DNA of 64,000 nt, taken from positions 1-64,000 of IMG/VR virus record IMGVR_UViG_3300040801_002513; one strand, given 5' to 3'. A program made the position numbers and the translations under genes. Origin of the DNA: a virus. Position 1 is the first letter of the stretch; every line of letters starts with the position of its first letter. Positions 18,268 to 29,200 of the stretch are shown here, in pieces. The notes below the pieces were generated by a model, which was not told where the DNA came from, ran no database searches, and saw only the letters and a list, made by a program, of their open reading frames with translations.

Positions 18268-19098
18268 TTAGTCCTTGCTCTTATTTAAGTAATTTTTACT
18301 TCTATAAACAGCGGCAAGTACAGCTAGGCCTGTTCCGAAGAGAATTAAGGTGCCTGGTTCAGGCCCAGCTGCTACTGGTCGTGGTGGTACTATTATTTTT
18401 GTGTTTGTTGAAAACGAATGGGAAATGTAAGGTATTTCTAGGAATATATTGGTGGTATGTGAGGGCCAAGTAATGTCTTCGCTATGACCAGGATCTATGA
18501 AAGCTACCTGAGGAAGGCCTCTATTTTCAGGAGGCGGCCCCGCAGAAGGTGATAACAGGATATCGTTACAGCAATATGTGCGTGCAGTATGTGTCCCATC
18601 AGTAATATAACCATCTCCCTTAGGTAATCTAATAGGTTTTGAGGTCTTTTTTATAACATCACCTTTTCTGTGGGAAACATATGCATATATTTCTTCGTTT
18701 TGCTGTCCTAATCTTGCGTTTTCCCAATCAAACCCTGAGTAATGGGCCAAAAGTACTTCGTCGTTTTGAATCGTTCTCAGGAAATCTTCCACTGAGGTAA
18801 TACTGTTTTTTGGGCACAGTCCCACCCACTCACCTGCTATCTCACTGCTGGCATCATTCACTTCCGTAATGTCTATAGTGTCCTGTTCTGGGGTTTTCTG
18901 ATCGCTTTTTGTCCCTGCACTTTCAACGTTAACGGGCGTCTTTGTAACCGGTTCTGGAGTTGGTATCCTAGATGGATTGATGAAATAATATATAAGTGGG
19001 AGCACCAAAATAATAGCTAGTATGACAACAGACATACATATAAATCTAAGTCTTTTAAAAATATTATAGTGCCTAGATTTATATTTTGTAATTTTCAT
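18268..19098 (-). CDS. PEP-CTERM anchored/sorted protein
   Basis: 276 residues. An N-terminal hydrophobic segment (about 20-41) after a basic start is a signal or signal-anchor. A Pro/Thr/Glu-rich linker follows, then a globular region (about 85-230) with RTYCCNDILLSP. The C-terminus (about 246-276) is a textbook PEP-CTERM signal: PEPGTLILFGTGLAVLAAVY then an RSK basic tail. PEP-CTERM proteins are cut and sorted by host exosortase in biofilm-forming Gram-negatives. A phage gene with this signal, beside the tail fibres, implies display or anchoring at the host envelope. It could be a recently captured host gene, since its start and Shine-Dalgarno are intact. Confidence 0.75.
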   Translation of the reverse strand: MKITKYKSRHYNIFKRLRFICMSVVILAIILVLPLIYYFINPSRIPTPEPVTKTPVNVESAGTKSDQKTPEQDTIDITEVNDASSEIAGEWVGLCPKNSITSVEDFLRTIQNDEVLLAHYSGFDWENARLGQQNEEIYAYVSHRKGDVIKKTSKPIRLPKGDGYITDGTHTARTYCCNDILLSPSAGPPPENRGLPQVAFIDPGHSEDITWPSHTTNIFLEIPYISHSFSTNTKIIVPPRPVAAGPEPGTLILFGTGLAVLAAVYRSKNYLNKSKD

Positions 19099-19144
19099 AA
19101 CTTAGCTCCTTAAGTATAAGTATAAGTATAAGTATATAATGTAA

Positions 19145-19176
19145 TAAAAACCCCAACAACTAAGTTGAATGGGGTT
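19145..19176 (-). terminator. Terminator after homing endonuclease gene
   Basis: AACCCC (19149-19154) pairs with GGGGTT (19171-19176), and an inner CAAC/GTTG extends the stem. On the minus strand it is followed by TTTTTATT. It lies 20 bases past the stop codon of the endonuclease gene. Confidence 0.75.
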
Positions 19177-19196
19177 CTATATAAGATATTAGAATT

Positions 19197-20600
19197 TTAT
19201 TTTAATGTATAAATATAAGTTCTGTGTCCACAATCCCATATTCTATCATAACCTTGAGCTTGTCGTAACTCCCACTCAGTCTTACCCGTTAAGCGTTCCT
19301 CAGCTGTTTTACGTAAAGAGAAGTTTCGATATCTCTTACCTGACTTGAAATAGTGTGGGGTGTATTTAGTAAAATTATCTAAAGTAAAACCTATAACTTC
19401 GTACACAGGGTTAAATATGTTACCATAACGCATATCACAATATGACTTGATATGGGTATAACCGTGAATAGACGCATACGCAGTCATACGTTTAAATAGC
19501 TTACCTACACCCCCAACTACAGACACACCAGGTAAAGTACAGAAGCGCTTAAGTTCTAAAGTAGTATCTGTAGAAGTATGCTTTCTACCAATTTCACCCA
19601 AGCTGCCTACACACACTAATTCATCTTGATAAAATAAACCATATCTAACCACTGCAGTAGAAGCTCCTTGTACATGGTTTTCTCTATAGAATGAGTTAGC
19701 TTCTTTAGATGTTAGTTCTCCTACAGTACATTTTCTAGCAAAAATACGCCTAATAGGTTGGCCTAGTGCTTGTCTTATACGAGAAAACACAACGTCTTTC
19801 TGGTTCAGTAGCTCATCTTCGAATATAGTAATAAGTCTTACACCTTTAGCAAAACACTGCTGCATTTTATTGTAGTGGTAATCCCTAGGTCTGCCTGAAG
19901 AGACCTCCCCATGCCAATATAAACCACATACCTCTATAGCCAGGCTATTGTCAGGGAAGTAAAAGTCTAACTCTTTAGGGCCTATAACAGATCGGTCATT
20001 ATACTCCACGGATAAGTTATTAAACTCTTCTTTTATAAATGCACGTACTAGTTGCTCCGGTTTAGATATATAGTTATTTTGTGAGTAACAAATAATACAA
20101 CGGTTATTATTATCCTTGAAATTATGGAAGGTGGTGGAGTATAAGTGCCCTTCTGGGCATAGAAGCACTAGCTCACTATAATGTGTAGTCTTGTATTTTT
20201 TTGCTGACACTAATTTATAGTTTTCTAGTTCAACTGTACTCTTTATTTCCTTTAATTTTTCACCCTGTTGCCTATACTTGTTTAATTTATTAGCCTTGGA
20301 CCTTAGGATAGATCGCCGCTTATCAACTACTTTTCTATTAGATCGCTTTCTTTGAATCTCACAATCTTCAGAACCACAATATTTTTTACTGGTATAATGA
20401 GTAGTAAACGTAACACCGCAAGATAAACAACTCCTGGAATATAGTTTAATATGTTTCTTTCTATTACGTTTCTTATCGTGTTCTTTTTGTGCTATTTTTA
20501 TAGCCTCATCTTTACAAAAAATACAAAACTTTTGTTTGGGGCTTGTAGGGGTGTATTCTGTATCACATAGTTCACACTGTTTAGCTTTATAAATTCTCAT
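19197..20600 (-). CDS. Free-standing Vsr-like (EDxHD-type) homing endonuclease
   Basis: 467 residues. The N-terminal 175 residues carry three Cys-rich zinc modules (CELC...CIFC, CLSC...CGSEDC, CPEGH...CIIC) and a basic stretch, suited to DNA binding. The centre (about 205-265) has the Vsr/PD-(D/E)XK fold pattern of I-Bth0305I-type homing nucleases: ELDFYFPDNSLAIEVCGLYW, HYNKMQQCF and LITIFEDEL. The C-terminal domain (about 300-440) is the GNAT-like module often attached to these enzymes. It is inserted between the major capsid gene and the PEP-CTERM gene, with terminators on both sides, as expected for a mobile gene that targets a conserved neighbour. Confidence 0.78.
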   Translation of the reverse strand: MRIYKAKQCELCDTEYTPTSPKQKFCIFCKDEAIKIAQKEHDKKRNRKKHIKLYSRSCLSCGVTFTTHYTSKKYCGSEDCEIQRKRSNRKVVDKRRSILRSKANKLNKYRQQGEKLKEIKSTVELENYKLVSAKKYKTTHYSELVLLCPEGHLYSTTFHNFKDNNNRCIICYSQNNYISKPEQLVRAFIKEEFNNLSVEYNDRSVIGPKELDFYFPDNSLAIEVCGLYWHGEVSSGRPRDYHYNKMQQCFAKGVRLITIFEDELLNQKDVVFSRIRQALGQPIRRIFARKCTVGELTSKEANSFYRENHVQGASTAVVRYGLFYQDELVCVGSLGEIGRKHTSTDTTLELKRFCTLPGVSVVGGVGKLFKRMTAYASIHGYTHIKSYCDMRYGNIFNPVYEVIGFTLDNFTKYTPHYFKSGKRYRNFSLRKTAEERLTGKTEWELRQAQGYDRIWDCGHRTYIYTLK

Positions 20601-20683
20601 AATTACCTCTATTTAAATGTTAATGTTCCTTACACTATACTATAGGTAGTTTATAAAAGCAAGACTTTTATGGGTACGAACAT

Positions 20684-20719
20684 AAAACCCCCAAGTAGCT
20701 AAACTACTTGGGGGTTTTT
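20684..20719 (-). terminator. Strong terminator after the major capsid gene
   Basis: Near-perfect stem AAACCCCCAAGTAG / CTACTTGGGGGTTT (20685-20698 with 20704-20717) with A-run and T-run flanks, so it can act on both strands. It lies about 40 bases past the capsid stop and insulates the homing endonuclease gene. Confidence 0.9.
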
Positions 20720-20758
20720 AACGTGTAATGCAGTACTATTATACTAGCTCAATATCTC

Positions 20759-21829
20759 TTACAGAGATCTATCAATAACACCAGTACCAATCATTCTACT
20801 GTCTAAACATGCGAATCCAATCTCTGCCCAACCAAAGAATCCCATTTTCTGAACTCTTAACAATGTTGGGTCATCATATGCTTCATACTCTTTACGTATA
20901 GGCATAACCAAAGAATCATTAGCAGTCATATCAAAACCATAAATCTGGGTCTCGCCTAAAGTACCTACGGTACCGTCAGCGTTAGTGATATTAGGATTGT
21001 CTAGGCTATACGCATTATAGTTATTAGATCCGTCAGCAAGGAATTTACCATACTCTGAAGTACTACCATTGATATTGTACATACCAGGAGCACCAAGATG
21101 TTGAACCTCATGAAGAGATACATTCCATATACTTCCCATACCAGCAGCTTGAAAAACTTCTCTACGGGTAATTGGGTCAATGTCTGTATCGGTCCATTCT
21201 CTAATGTCAGCAGCATCTTCTGGAGATACATAGAGGTCGGTCAAGGTACGTCCAGTACGCTTGAATCCTACCATCATTTTATTTACCAACTCTTTAGAGA
21301 GATAACCAGCACCAGTGGCTCCAGAAGCGATTTCATAAATTGGAGCAGGTCTTGAACCTAAAAGTCCTTTACCAGAGAAAGCAGAAGTAGCTGCAGGAAC
21401 GATTACTCGCCATCCACATTCTTCTTCATAGTTAGCTAAGTCTTTAGCTACTCTAACAGCTGTTCTCTGAGCAACGTCGATTCTTGAATCACGAGCATAA
21501 GTAATCTTCCAGTCTGCGGAAGCGTTGATTGTGAATGTAGGTACGTATACCTCTTCACCGATACCCTCGATGAAGTTCTGAGCAGCATAACCTAACCCAG
21601 GAAGAACCCATACTGGGATCTCGAAGTCTTCAGCTACTGGATATACAGCCTGAGCACCAGGAGCTAAACGTTCTACGTTAAAAAGCTGACGCATAATAGA
21701 CTCTAATTCTATTTTTTGTAGAATAGGTACTGTTATAGCAGCAGCAAAAGCCTTATAAGCAGCCATACCTTCTTCGGTAGTAATATCTGCTGTAGCGGCA
21801 AACAATTTTTGCATTTCATTGAGTTCCAT
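20759..21829 (-). CDS. Major capsid protein (HK97-fold)
   Basis: 356 residues. The order portal, protease, scaffold, small head protein, this gene is the canonical head module. The sequence has the long N-terminal helix (about 1-50) and the E-loop/P-domain style blocks (FTINASADWKITYARDSRID, ANYEEECGWRVIVPAA) expected of HK97-fold capsids, ending in FFGWAEIGFACLDSRMIGTG. A strong Shine-Dalgarno (AGGAGG) and a strong terminator indicate high expression. Because a separate scaffold gene is present, no N-terminal delta domain is expected. Confidence 0.82.
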   Translation of the reverse strand: MELNEMQKLFAATADITTEEGMAAYKAFAAAITVPILQKIELESIMRQLFNVERLAPGAQAVYPVAEDFEIPVWVLPGLGYAAQNFIEGIGEEVYVPTFTINASADWKITYARDSRIDVAQRTAVRVAKDLANYEEECGWRVIVPAATSAFSGKGLLGSRPAPIYEIASGATGAGYLSKELVNKMMVGFKRTGRTLTDLYVSPEDAADIREWTDTDIDPITRREVFQAAGMGSIWNVSLHEVQHLGAPGMYNINGSTSEYGKFLADGSNNYNAYSLDNPNITNADGTVGTLGETQIYGFDMTANDSLVMPIRKEYEAYDDPTLLRVQKMGFFGWAEIGFACLDSRMIGTGVIDRSL

Positions 21830-21893
21830 AAGAACCTCCTTATTTATTTAGTTATGGAAGGGCGGACAAGCCGCCCCTTAATCCATTCAATTA

Positions 21894-22514
21894 TTATACT
21901 ATTAACTTAACTCTGATTGGATACAGAGTGGTATTACCCATAGTAGCGGAGGCCTTAGCGGCGCTAACGCCTTTAAGAACTCTAGCAACAACAGTAGAAC
22001 TACATCTCTCACCATTAACATCAGTACCATCAGAAGATACAGTGGAGTTGGTCAACTTAGCTTCATCAGCAGCAGCAAACAAGCTCTGTCCTGGCTTAGG
22101 TTGGTCACCCGCATCACAAACTTTAGTAGTTGTGGTTTGTAAGGTGGTATAATGAACTGTGTCATAAATACCCAAGTGAGCTACACCTACAGGAACCTCA
22201 TCAGTACCTGAGATAGCACCGGTAGAGTCATATATAGGCTGAGCAATAGCATCGCTGGAACCTAAGTCACCAGGAAGCATCATACCTACTGGATGTACTG
22301 AATGATATCCAGTTTTAACTTTTTGTAAACAAAAACCAAAAGGGGCCTCAGTAACTCCGTGAGCCATCTTTTTAACTATAGAGTCATCAGCAGTAGGGTC
22401 AAGGTATACAACAGAACCTGCATACGCTACAACACTACCAGTACCAGTGGTAACTGCAGAACTTCCGTATTTGCAGAACTGGTTTTCAATTACAGGGTGT
22501 CTAGGAATAAACAT
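21894..22514 (-). CDS. Capsid decoration/head accessory protein
   Basis: 206 residues, Gly/Ser/Thr/Val-rich, beta-rich, with no helices long enough for a scaffold. A gene in this slot between scaffold and major capsid is commonly a decoration or head-stabilising protein made in the same amounts as the capsid. The strong Shine-Dalgarno (GAGGAGGATGA) fits that. The family is not recognised from sequence alone. Confidence 0.55.
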   Translation of the reverse strand: MFIPRHPVIENQFCKYGSSAVTTGTGSVVAYAGSVVYLDPTADDSIVKKMAHGVTEAPFGFCLQKVKTGYHSVHPVGMMLPGDLGSSDAIAQPIYDSTGAISGTDEVPVGVAHLGIYDTVHYTTLQTTTTKVCDAGDQPKPGQSLFAAADEAKLTNSTVSSDGTDVNGERCSSTVVARVLKGVSAAKASATMGNTTLYPIRVKLIV

Positions 22515-22531
22515 ATTTCATCCTCCTCAAT

Positions 22532-23221
22532 TTATTTATTTTTGATAGCGTCAGCCATAGCTTTTCCCAAGTCAGCATACTTTTTTGCTAAATCTTGAGA
22601 AGGTTGCGATTCCAAATTCAACGCGGCCTGTGCTGTTTTTCCAGGGTCTACATTTGCAGGAGGTGTAGTGTCATCAGTATCAACATCATCCTCGGCATCA
22701 GAAGCTTTTTCTTTCCCCTTTAAAGATTCTATTACTTGCGCTTTGATAGATACCAATTCTTCTTGGTAAGCCGCGAATTCTTCGTCAGACATTACCATAA
22801 CTTTGGCTTTCTGAACATCGGCAGCTTCTCTAACTACGCCAGCAGTACTTAACTCTGCCATACGCTTGTCAGCAGTAATCTCTTGTTTCATTGTAGACAA
22901 CTCAAGGGTCACTTTTTCTAATTCAGCTTCTACAGCTTCTTTAGCTTCTGTGAGGTCTTTAACTACTACTTCATGAGCTTCTACAGTTGCAGCTGTGTCA
23001 GCTGCGGCAGTTTCAATTTGTTCCTTAAGTTCAGCAACTTCTACATCTTTAGCTTCTACAGCTTCAACGCTAGCAGTTACTTGCTCAGTAAGGTCTTGAA
23101 TTTTATCTGCAGATGCCTGCAAGGCATCTTCGGTTCTCTGACGAATAGTCTCTTTTTCCTTACTAGCGAAAATAGCAGTGACTACGTCTTCCACCTGTTG
23201 TTTCAATTTGTCTTCCATCAT
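22532..23221 (-). CDS. Capsid scaffold protein
   Basis: 229 residues, Glu/Ala/Lys/Val-rich coiled coil from about 5 to 165 with very regular heptads (TASVEAVEAKDVEVAELKEQ), then an acidic Asp/Thr linker (EDDVDTDDTTPP) and a short C-terminal helix (QDLAKKYADLGKAMADAIKN) likely to dock on the capsid. This is the classic composition of a phage internal scaffold, and its position upstream of the capsid and downstream of the protease agrees. Confidence 0.8.
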   Translation of the reverse strand: MMEDKLKQQVEDVVTAIFASKEKETIRQRTEDALQASADKIQDLTEQVTASVEAVEAKDVEVAELKEQIETAAADTAATVEAHEVVVKDLTEAKEAVEAELEKVTLELSTMKQEITADKRMAELSTAGVVREAADVQKAKVMVMSDEEFAAYQEELVSIKAQVIESLKGKEKASDAEDDVDTDDTTPPANVDPGKTAQAALNLESQPSQDLAKKYADLGKAMADAIKNK

Positions 23222-23287
23222 TATATTCCTCCTAATTAAAAAGCAAACTTTAATTTATTTTATAACTAACCTAAATTTTACTAACTC

Positions 23288-24418
23288 CTATTCCTTTCCA
23301 ACATTTTTGGCCTGTTCCAAAAGTAACTCTATGTGTTCAACCAAATAAGTAATTTTTGAATCTTTATCTAAATCGTCCAACTTTTTAGCCACTATATTAT
23401 TTATTTGTGTAATACTGTAAACTTCACTTGCAGATACCCAAACCATATCTCCAGAGGTAAATCTTATGCATTCTGGGTCTGTTTGATCTCCATAAACAGG
23501 ACAAGACATATCGTATTTAGAGCACCACTGCTTTTTAATTACTTTAGAATCTTGGTCCTTAACTACAGAATCATTTAACTCGTTATGGTAAGACACACAA
23601 ATACCTACCGTAGTAGGGTCTTCCAAACTTGCATCTTCATTATCTATCTTACTGGAGGTTACTTTATTAGTGGCTTCATCTAGAGCGTCTTGATCTAATA
23701 TTATTTCAGTCACTTCGTCTTCATCAGATGCCGACTCAAATATAATAGATGGTGGATTTGCTGGATTCTTTACTATACCAACACCTGAGAAACATATACC
23801 CCTCAATACCCTAGCTACTTTACCTTCATCTATAATATTACCAGATTTCACAATCTTTGCAGCTTTTCCATATAGGTTCTCGTTAGATGTATCAAATCCC
23901 ATGAGCCTAGCTTCGTCTAATGTAAGTATAGTATTACCAACTAGAATATCGTAAGAAGTAAAATAAGCTTCCATAGAAACTTTCCATTCGCCATTTTTTA
24001 TTTCTTCAGCTACTTCTGGAAACCTTGTTTTATAAATAACGCTAGCAATTTCTATATGCATATCCTCAGCATCTAACTTAGCTATTTCTTGTTTGGTAAG
24101 CTCCTCCTTGTCAATCTTATTACCCGCATTATCCGTATACTCATGCCTGTAAATATGACCTATAATTTTATCCTCTTCATGTTCTATATCTACAGCTTTA
24201 CCAGACACTGTTTTGCTGGCTGATACTATCTCGCTACCTAAAAAATGAGCATCATTTAAATTTGTACCTGTACTAACAAACCTACTAGTAAAGTAGGCTA
24301 AGTCAGGTTGTCTGTCTTTTGCGTCAGGTAAATCTATGACGGAAGCAACTTCTTGACGTAAGTCAGTTGTTTCTTTTACAGACATTAACTCGGCGGTCAT
24401 GTAGAACTTATGCTTCAT
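23288..24418 (-). CDS. Prohead maturation protease
   Basis: 376 residues, started at the second of two adjacent ATGs because it gives the better spacing to AAGGAG. Residues about 70-200 have prohead-protease features: an active-site-like His in VDIEHEEDKIIGHIY, a Ser in WKVSMEAYFTSYD, and the closing GICFSGVGIVKNPANPPSII. The C-terminal third is acidic and may be an internal scaffold-like region. It overlaps the end of the portal gene by 11 bases, which is typical of this module. Confidence 0.68.
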   Translation of the reverse strand: MKHKFYMTAELMSVKETTDLRQEVASVIDLPDAKDRQPDLAYFTSRFVSTGTNLNDAHFLGSEIVSASKTVSGKAVDIEHEEDKIIGHIYRHEYTDNAGNKIDKEELTKQEIAKLDAEDMHIEIASVIYKTRFPEVAEEIKNGEWKVSMEAYFTSYDILVGNTILTLDEARLMGFDTSNENLYGKAAKIVKSGNIIDEGKVARVLRGICFSGVGIVKNPANPPSIIFESASDEDEVTEIILDQDALDEATNKVTSSKIDNEDASLEDPTTVGICVSYHNELNDSVVKDQDSKVIKKQWCSKYDMSCPVYGDQTDPECIRFTSGDMVWVSASEVYSITQINNIVAKKLDDLDKDSKITYLVEHIELLLEQAKNVGKE

Positions 24419-26204
24419 CATAGTCTCCTTGTTCTATTTTTGCTATTTCTTGAGTAATTAAGTCTCTCTCCTCTTTAGATAGGTGTATCAATATATCACT
24501 CAAAGAAGCGGCTTTCTTATTTACTTTATTATCTTGTAATTTACTTGGGTCTGTTTCTTGGGTCTTTTTCTTTGTAGTTCCCGTGGGTCTACCCTTAGAG
24601 GGGGTGCCTTTAGGGGCATTTTGTGTATCTTGGGTATCTACGCCGTTAGCTGATTGTTGAAATGGGCTACCCGTCAGTCCAAAAGTACCATCCAGAACCA
24701 GAGGTAATTCATTCTGCATATTACCTAACTCATTTTCAAAATCAAAGCCTAGACTTTCTAAAGCTGTCTCGTAAGAGAGCATTCTTCTATCTACCATAGA
24801 CGCTAGTACATTCTTATATAATATATCATCTCTTAGTATCCCATCATCCCAACGTACTTTTGGGAATCTTTCAAAACCCATAGCTTCTGCTATTTGGCGA
24901 TACTCGTTATATATCCACCTTGTTACCTGCTTTCTAGCGTATTCTATGTCTTCTCTAATCCCTCTTACAGCCCAAGCAACATCAGAAACGCTACCAGTGC
25001 CATCAATAAGCGCTCTTGTAACAGATAATCCCCCTGTAATATCATCATTAACTTGTGCATATTTCTCCTTACCTAAAATAGCTTCTATCTCTGGACTAAC
25101 TACCTTTTCAATCTTTAATGTATGATTCCACACAACATCAAAACTTTTACTAGGTGTATTAAATAGCTGAGCAACGGCCTCAAGTTCTTCTTGGGAAACT
25201 ACTGGAAACTCATCATTACCTATAGTAATCTTTAATATATAGTTAGAGATGCCATCTAACGTACTTAAATCAGCGTTACGTAGTGCTTGTTTATATTCAA
25301 TACTATCAAATACTCTTGAAGTTCTAGGGCGTGCATAACGCTCGTATGGCTGTTTTTTATATGTAATTATGTTTACTAATCTAGGGTCTAGTTGAAACTC
25401 TCCTCCTCCCTCTGCTGCTTTTTTTAATTCGGAAGGTAAAGATTTAATTAAAAGCTTCTCTTCCTCAGTTTGTTCACCAGAAGGTTTCTTCAATAGTTCC
25501 CCTAGTTCTGGGGGAGGTGTTAAACTAATAGCTACATTGTTAAACAATAAATTTCCCTGTACATTTACCAGTAAAGGATTTAATACAGTGTATCCTATAG
25601 GAAGGTGACCTTTAGACCATATCTTTTTTTTAGCCGCTGATACTTTACCTGTAGTTTTAGCTTTAGGTTTTTTACCTACAGGTACTATAGTAGATACCCT
25701 AGGTTCGTAATTAGCTATATATTTATATGTAGTAACGTTAGAAGTCTTAAACAAGTCTAAGTAAATCCAATCTAATACCTCTTCAAAATTAACATCGAAT
25801 GCCCAAGTGTCATAAAAATTCTTTATATCAGGATCATCTATGTCATTTTCAAAACCTTTGCTGGCTAAAGACGATAGTAAATTTATAACTGACCCTACTA
25901 TAGGTTCAGTGTAGTAGTACTTCATTACTCGTTCATACAGTTTCTTAGGGTCTTCCGAATACACGTCTTTAGCTTGAGCTAAATCGGCGTAAGAACGATT
26001 CATAGTGTCACGTGTTATAGTAGAAGACTTCTCTCTATATATACGAGGTACTATAGGGCTATCTAAAAATGCCAAAGACTTCTTGGTAGGCTCCACTAGA
26101 AATGTAGACGAACCACTCTTCTCATCTATTTCTATAGATTTTAGACCAATATCAGGATATCTTTCCTGTAACTCTGCGGTTATTTTACTTGCTGTATCTG
26201 TCAT
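24408..26204 (-). CDS. Portal protein
   Basis: 598 residues, directly downstream of the large terminase. It shows the helical stem-like segment and wing layout of phage portals: RVMKYYYTEPIVGSVINLLS near the start and a long mixed region to about 480. The tail is low complexity and Thr/Lys/Pro/Asp-rich (520-570). Portals form the dodecameric DNA channel at the capsid vertex. Context is decisive here. Confidence 0.78.
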   Translation of the reverse strand: MTDTASKITAELQERYPDIGLKSIEIDEKSGSSTFLVEPTKKSLAFLDSPIVPRIYREKSSTITRDTMNRSYADLAQAKDVYSEDPKKLYERVMKYYYTEPIVGSVINLLSSLASKGFENDIDDPDIKNFYDTWAFDVNFEEVLDWIYLDLFKTSNVTTYKYIANYEPRVSTIVPVGKKPKAKTTGKVSAAKKKIWSKGHLPIGYTVLNPLLVNVQGNLLFNNVAISLTPPPELGELLKKPSGEQTEEEKLLIKSLPSELKKAAEGGGEFQLDPRLVNIITYKKQPYERYARPRTSRVFDSIEYKQALRNADLSTLDGISNYILKITIGNDEFPVVSQEELEAVAQLFNTPSKSFDVVWNHTLKIEKVVSPEIEAILGKEKYAQVNDDITGGLSVTRALIDGTGSVSDVAWAVRGIREDIEYARKQVTRWIYNEYRQIAEAMGFERFPKVRWDDGILRDDILYKNVLASMVDRRMLSYETALESLGFDFENELGNMQNELPLVLDGTFGLTGSPFQQSANGVDTQDTQNAPKGTPSKGRPTGTTKKKTQETDPSKLQDNKVNKKAASLSDILIHLSKEERDLITQEIAKIEQGDYDEA

Positions 26205-26241
26205 ATTTTACCTACCTTAATGTTTATTTTATAGTAGTTAG

Positions 26242-29200
26242 TTAATTACGCCGTGTAAGTAACGCGTGTGGGCTTGTAACAGTACTTGTATTTGTACCTT
26301 GTGATGTCCTCCAGTTAGCTGCATCTTTTGACCTAACTAAACCACTACTACCATAAAGTATATTTTCTTCGTCATCTTCAAATTCGTGTTCTAAGGCCTT
26401 TACACCATACCCTGCTAAAATAAGAGCAGAGTAAATATCTTTATTCTGACCTTTCTTAGGTGTATCAAAATGTAAAGCTCCACTAGAAGTTTGTGTAACA
26501 ATAATATTAAGACACTGTTTCTTTAGTGTTTCCATTAACTCGTAAGCGTCTTGTTTAAGTTCTGAAGTTGTAGCAACTAAATTAGAAGGAAACAACAAAT
26601 GTTTATCTTCAAATAAAGAGAGTGTAGCAAAGTTAGCATCAGCTATCCAAGAAGTACTAAAAGTGGTTAGCTCTAAAATATGTCTTCCTTTTAGTTTTGC
26701 TTTATCTTTATCCCCTCTATTTATAATAGGTTCTGCTTCATTGTAACCTTCTTCCAATAAATCAGCTACTGCTTTACCGCCACCACCTCTATCCATGTAA
26801 ATACGTACAGTATTATAAGTTTTACACAAATCTTGTAATGCTACTGTTACATCTTGTGTAGTATTTCCATCTAACGCTAGTACACGTACTATTCTATTAG
26901 GTTTACCTAATTTTATTACTACTACACCACACTTAGCTTTACCTCCTTGGTTAGGGTCTATACCTATTATATAGTTCGCAGATTTGTCCCCTGATAGCTC
27001 TATATCAAAATTGCTACCATTGGTACAGTCCTCTAGTAAAGAGGCCTTAAAGAAGCCCTCAGAGTCGCTTACCATAGCAGCCATATATTCCATGTCAAAT
27101 TCGTGACTGGACATAACTCTACGAGAGTTTTCTACGTTCTTAGGATCTAAAAATCCCTCAGGTAAGAGGGTGTAAGGTATTTGAAATACTGCATGGTCTT
27201 TAGAACCTTCTTCTATCTGATTCCAATATTGTCTCATACGTTTATACATATGATTAAATTTGTAATACCCAGAAGAAGTACCTATCATCTTGTTTACAGT
27301 GTCTTCTTCGAAATCACTATCAGTAGCTAAACCTTCAGCTATTAGTCTCTTTTTACGTTCTAACTCCCGTACTTGTACCATAGGGTCTAATTTTGTAATA
27401 GACATAGGTGCTAGTACAGTCTCTATAATCTTTTGAGGTACTTGTGCAAACTCATCTACTAATATACAGTAAAAACGAGACCCTCTAATTTTAGCGCCAT
27501 CTGCGCCGATAGGTAAGGCCTCTATAAAGGCGTTATTATGCCCAGCTACTGATTTAAACTTTAAGTAACAGGTATCAGAACCTCTAATAGGTCTTTTCTC
27601 TGTAGCTTCTTTTAATATAGCTGATTTAGTGTATAACTTTTCTACTTCTGCAAATATCATCTTAGAGTTGTGGCTTATAAAACCACTACTAAAATAACAA
27701 GACTCATTATCTACCTCTATATCCATTGTAGGAGCAAAAAAGTGGTCCTTACTGGTAACCTTAACGAAGTGAAAGCCATCTTGTAGATATTGGTTATAGA
27801 GTGCTGGATGTGTGTTTACTAACGCTGCAGGTAGTCCCAAGTCTATAGCTAAACTACTTTCTCTTTCATTAAAATGGCTACTTACGTAGCCATCTAACAA
27901 CTCTTTTTTTCTTGTTAGTTTAAATAAACCTATTTCTCTAGATATTTCTAAATTTCTTCTGCCAGTAATCCTAACTTTGTACCCTGTATTACATACGGAG
28001 TATTTACCTCTATCTAAAAGTTTTCTTTTACCTGCTTTAGTACTTATACCACACTGAGCTACTATACCTATATTAAGTAGGCACGATTGTACTTCTTTAG
28101 CCAACTGTATAGAAGAAGTAGATAAGCTAATCTCACAATGTGTAGAACCATTCTTGTGTTGTTGTATATAACAACTACCGTCAGTGTCTAACAGGCCTTG
28201 TATGAAATTTACAAAACATTCCTTAGAAGATTTTTTAATTACGTCAGGTATCTTTTTGTCTAAAGCAGTAGTTTTTGTAAAACCGCACTGTAATAAATAA
28301 TTTACTAGCTTCTTACAATAGTAAGCTATTTGAGGTGTTCTATTTAGGGGTGTCCTGTCTGTGGGAGTTATATTGAAGTATTTCAATACCAATGCTTCAA
28401 AAGCCAGTAGTAAAGCCGCATCGGCACTTGTAAACATAACTCTATATTTTCTCCCAGAAGAGTCTATAGATATACAACCGTCACCTATTAAAAGGCCAAA
28501 TAAGTAAGCTAACTCAGGTGTAAGCTCTGTAGGTATATTACAGTCTTTAGTACGCCAGGCATGTTTAAAGGCGTAGTCAGGTAATATATTATCATTAGCA
28601 AAGTAATTAAATCCTTGTTTTATTAATACGTAGTCACCTATATTTAAGTCTGCCAGATCAACAAATTGTATCTTTGCAGTGATAGTATTTAATACCACTA
28701 TAGCGTGGTCTGCCGTACCTTGCAACTCAAAACCTTTAGTAGTTTTTATACCTATGCAGTCCCTATCAGGATTCAGCCACTTACTTAGTATTTTATTTTG
28801 GCTATATAAAGACTGTGTGTAGATTTCAGTATCTCCCTGTACTAAGTCATACATTGCGTCAGTAGAGGTAACCATACCTTTAGAAGTCCAAAAAGTGTCG
28901 TAAGTACTTGATTTCACTAGACTTTGTCTAAATGAAGGAGCAATTAGACCCGCTCTATACCCTGGATATAACAAACAAAGTAGTGTGGCTAGTAACCCTG
29001 ACATAAAAGTATTGTGGTTAATAAAGCCATTTGTCATGTAGTTAGGTTCTATATCCGATCCCATATCCATTTCAAAATCATAGCAGTCTCCCTGCCAATC
29101 TTCTATTGATACTACCGTATCAAAGTAATAATGGTACTTAAGGATATTTTCTATATTACTTATACTTTTACTTATACCATCTATTTTAAAATCACTATTA

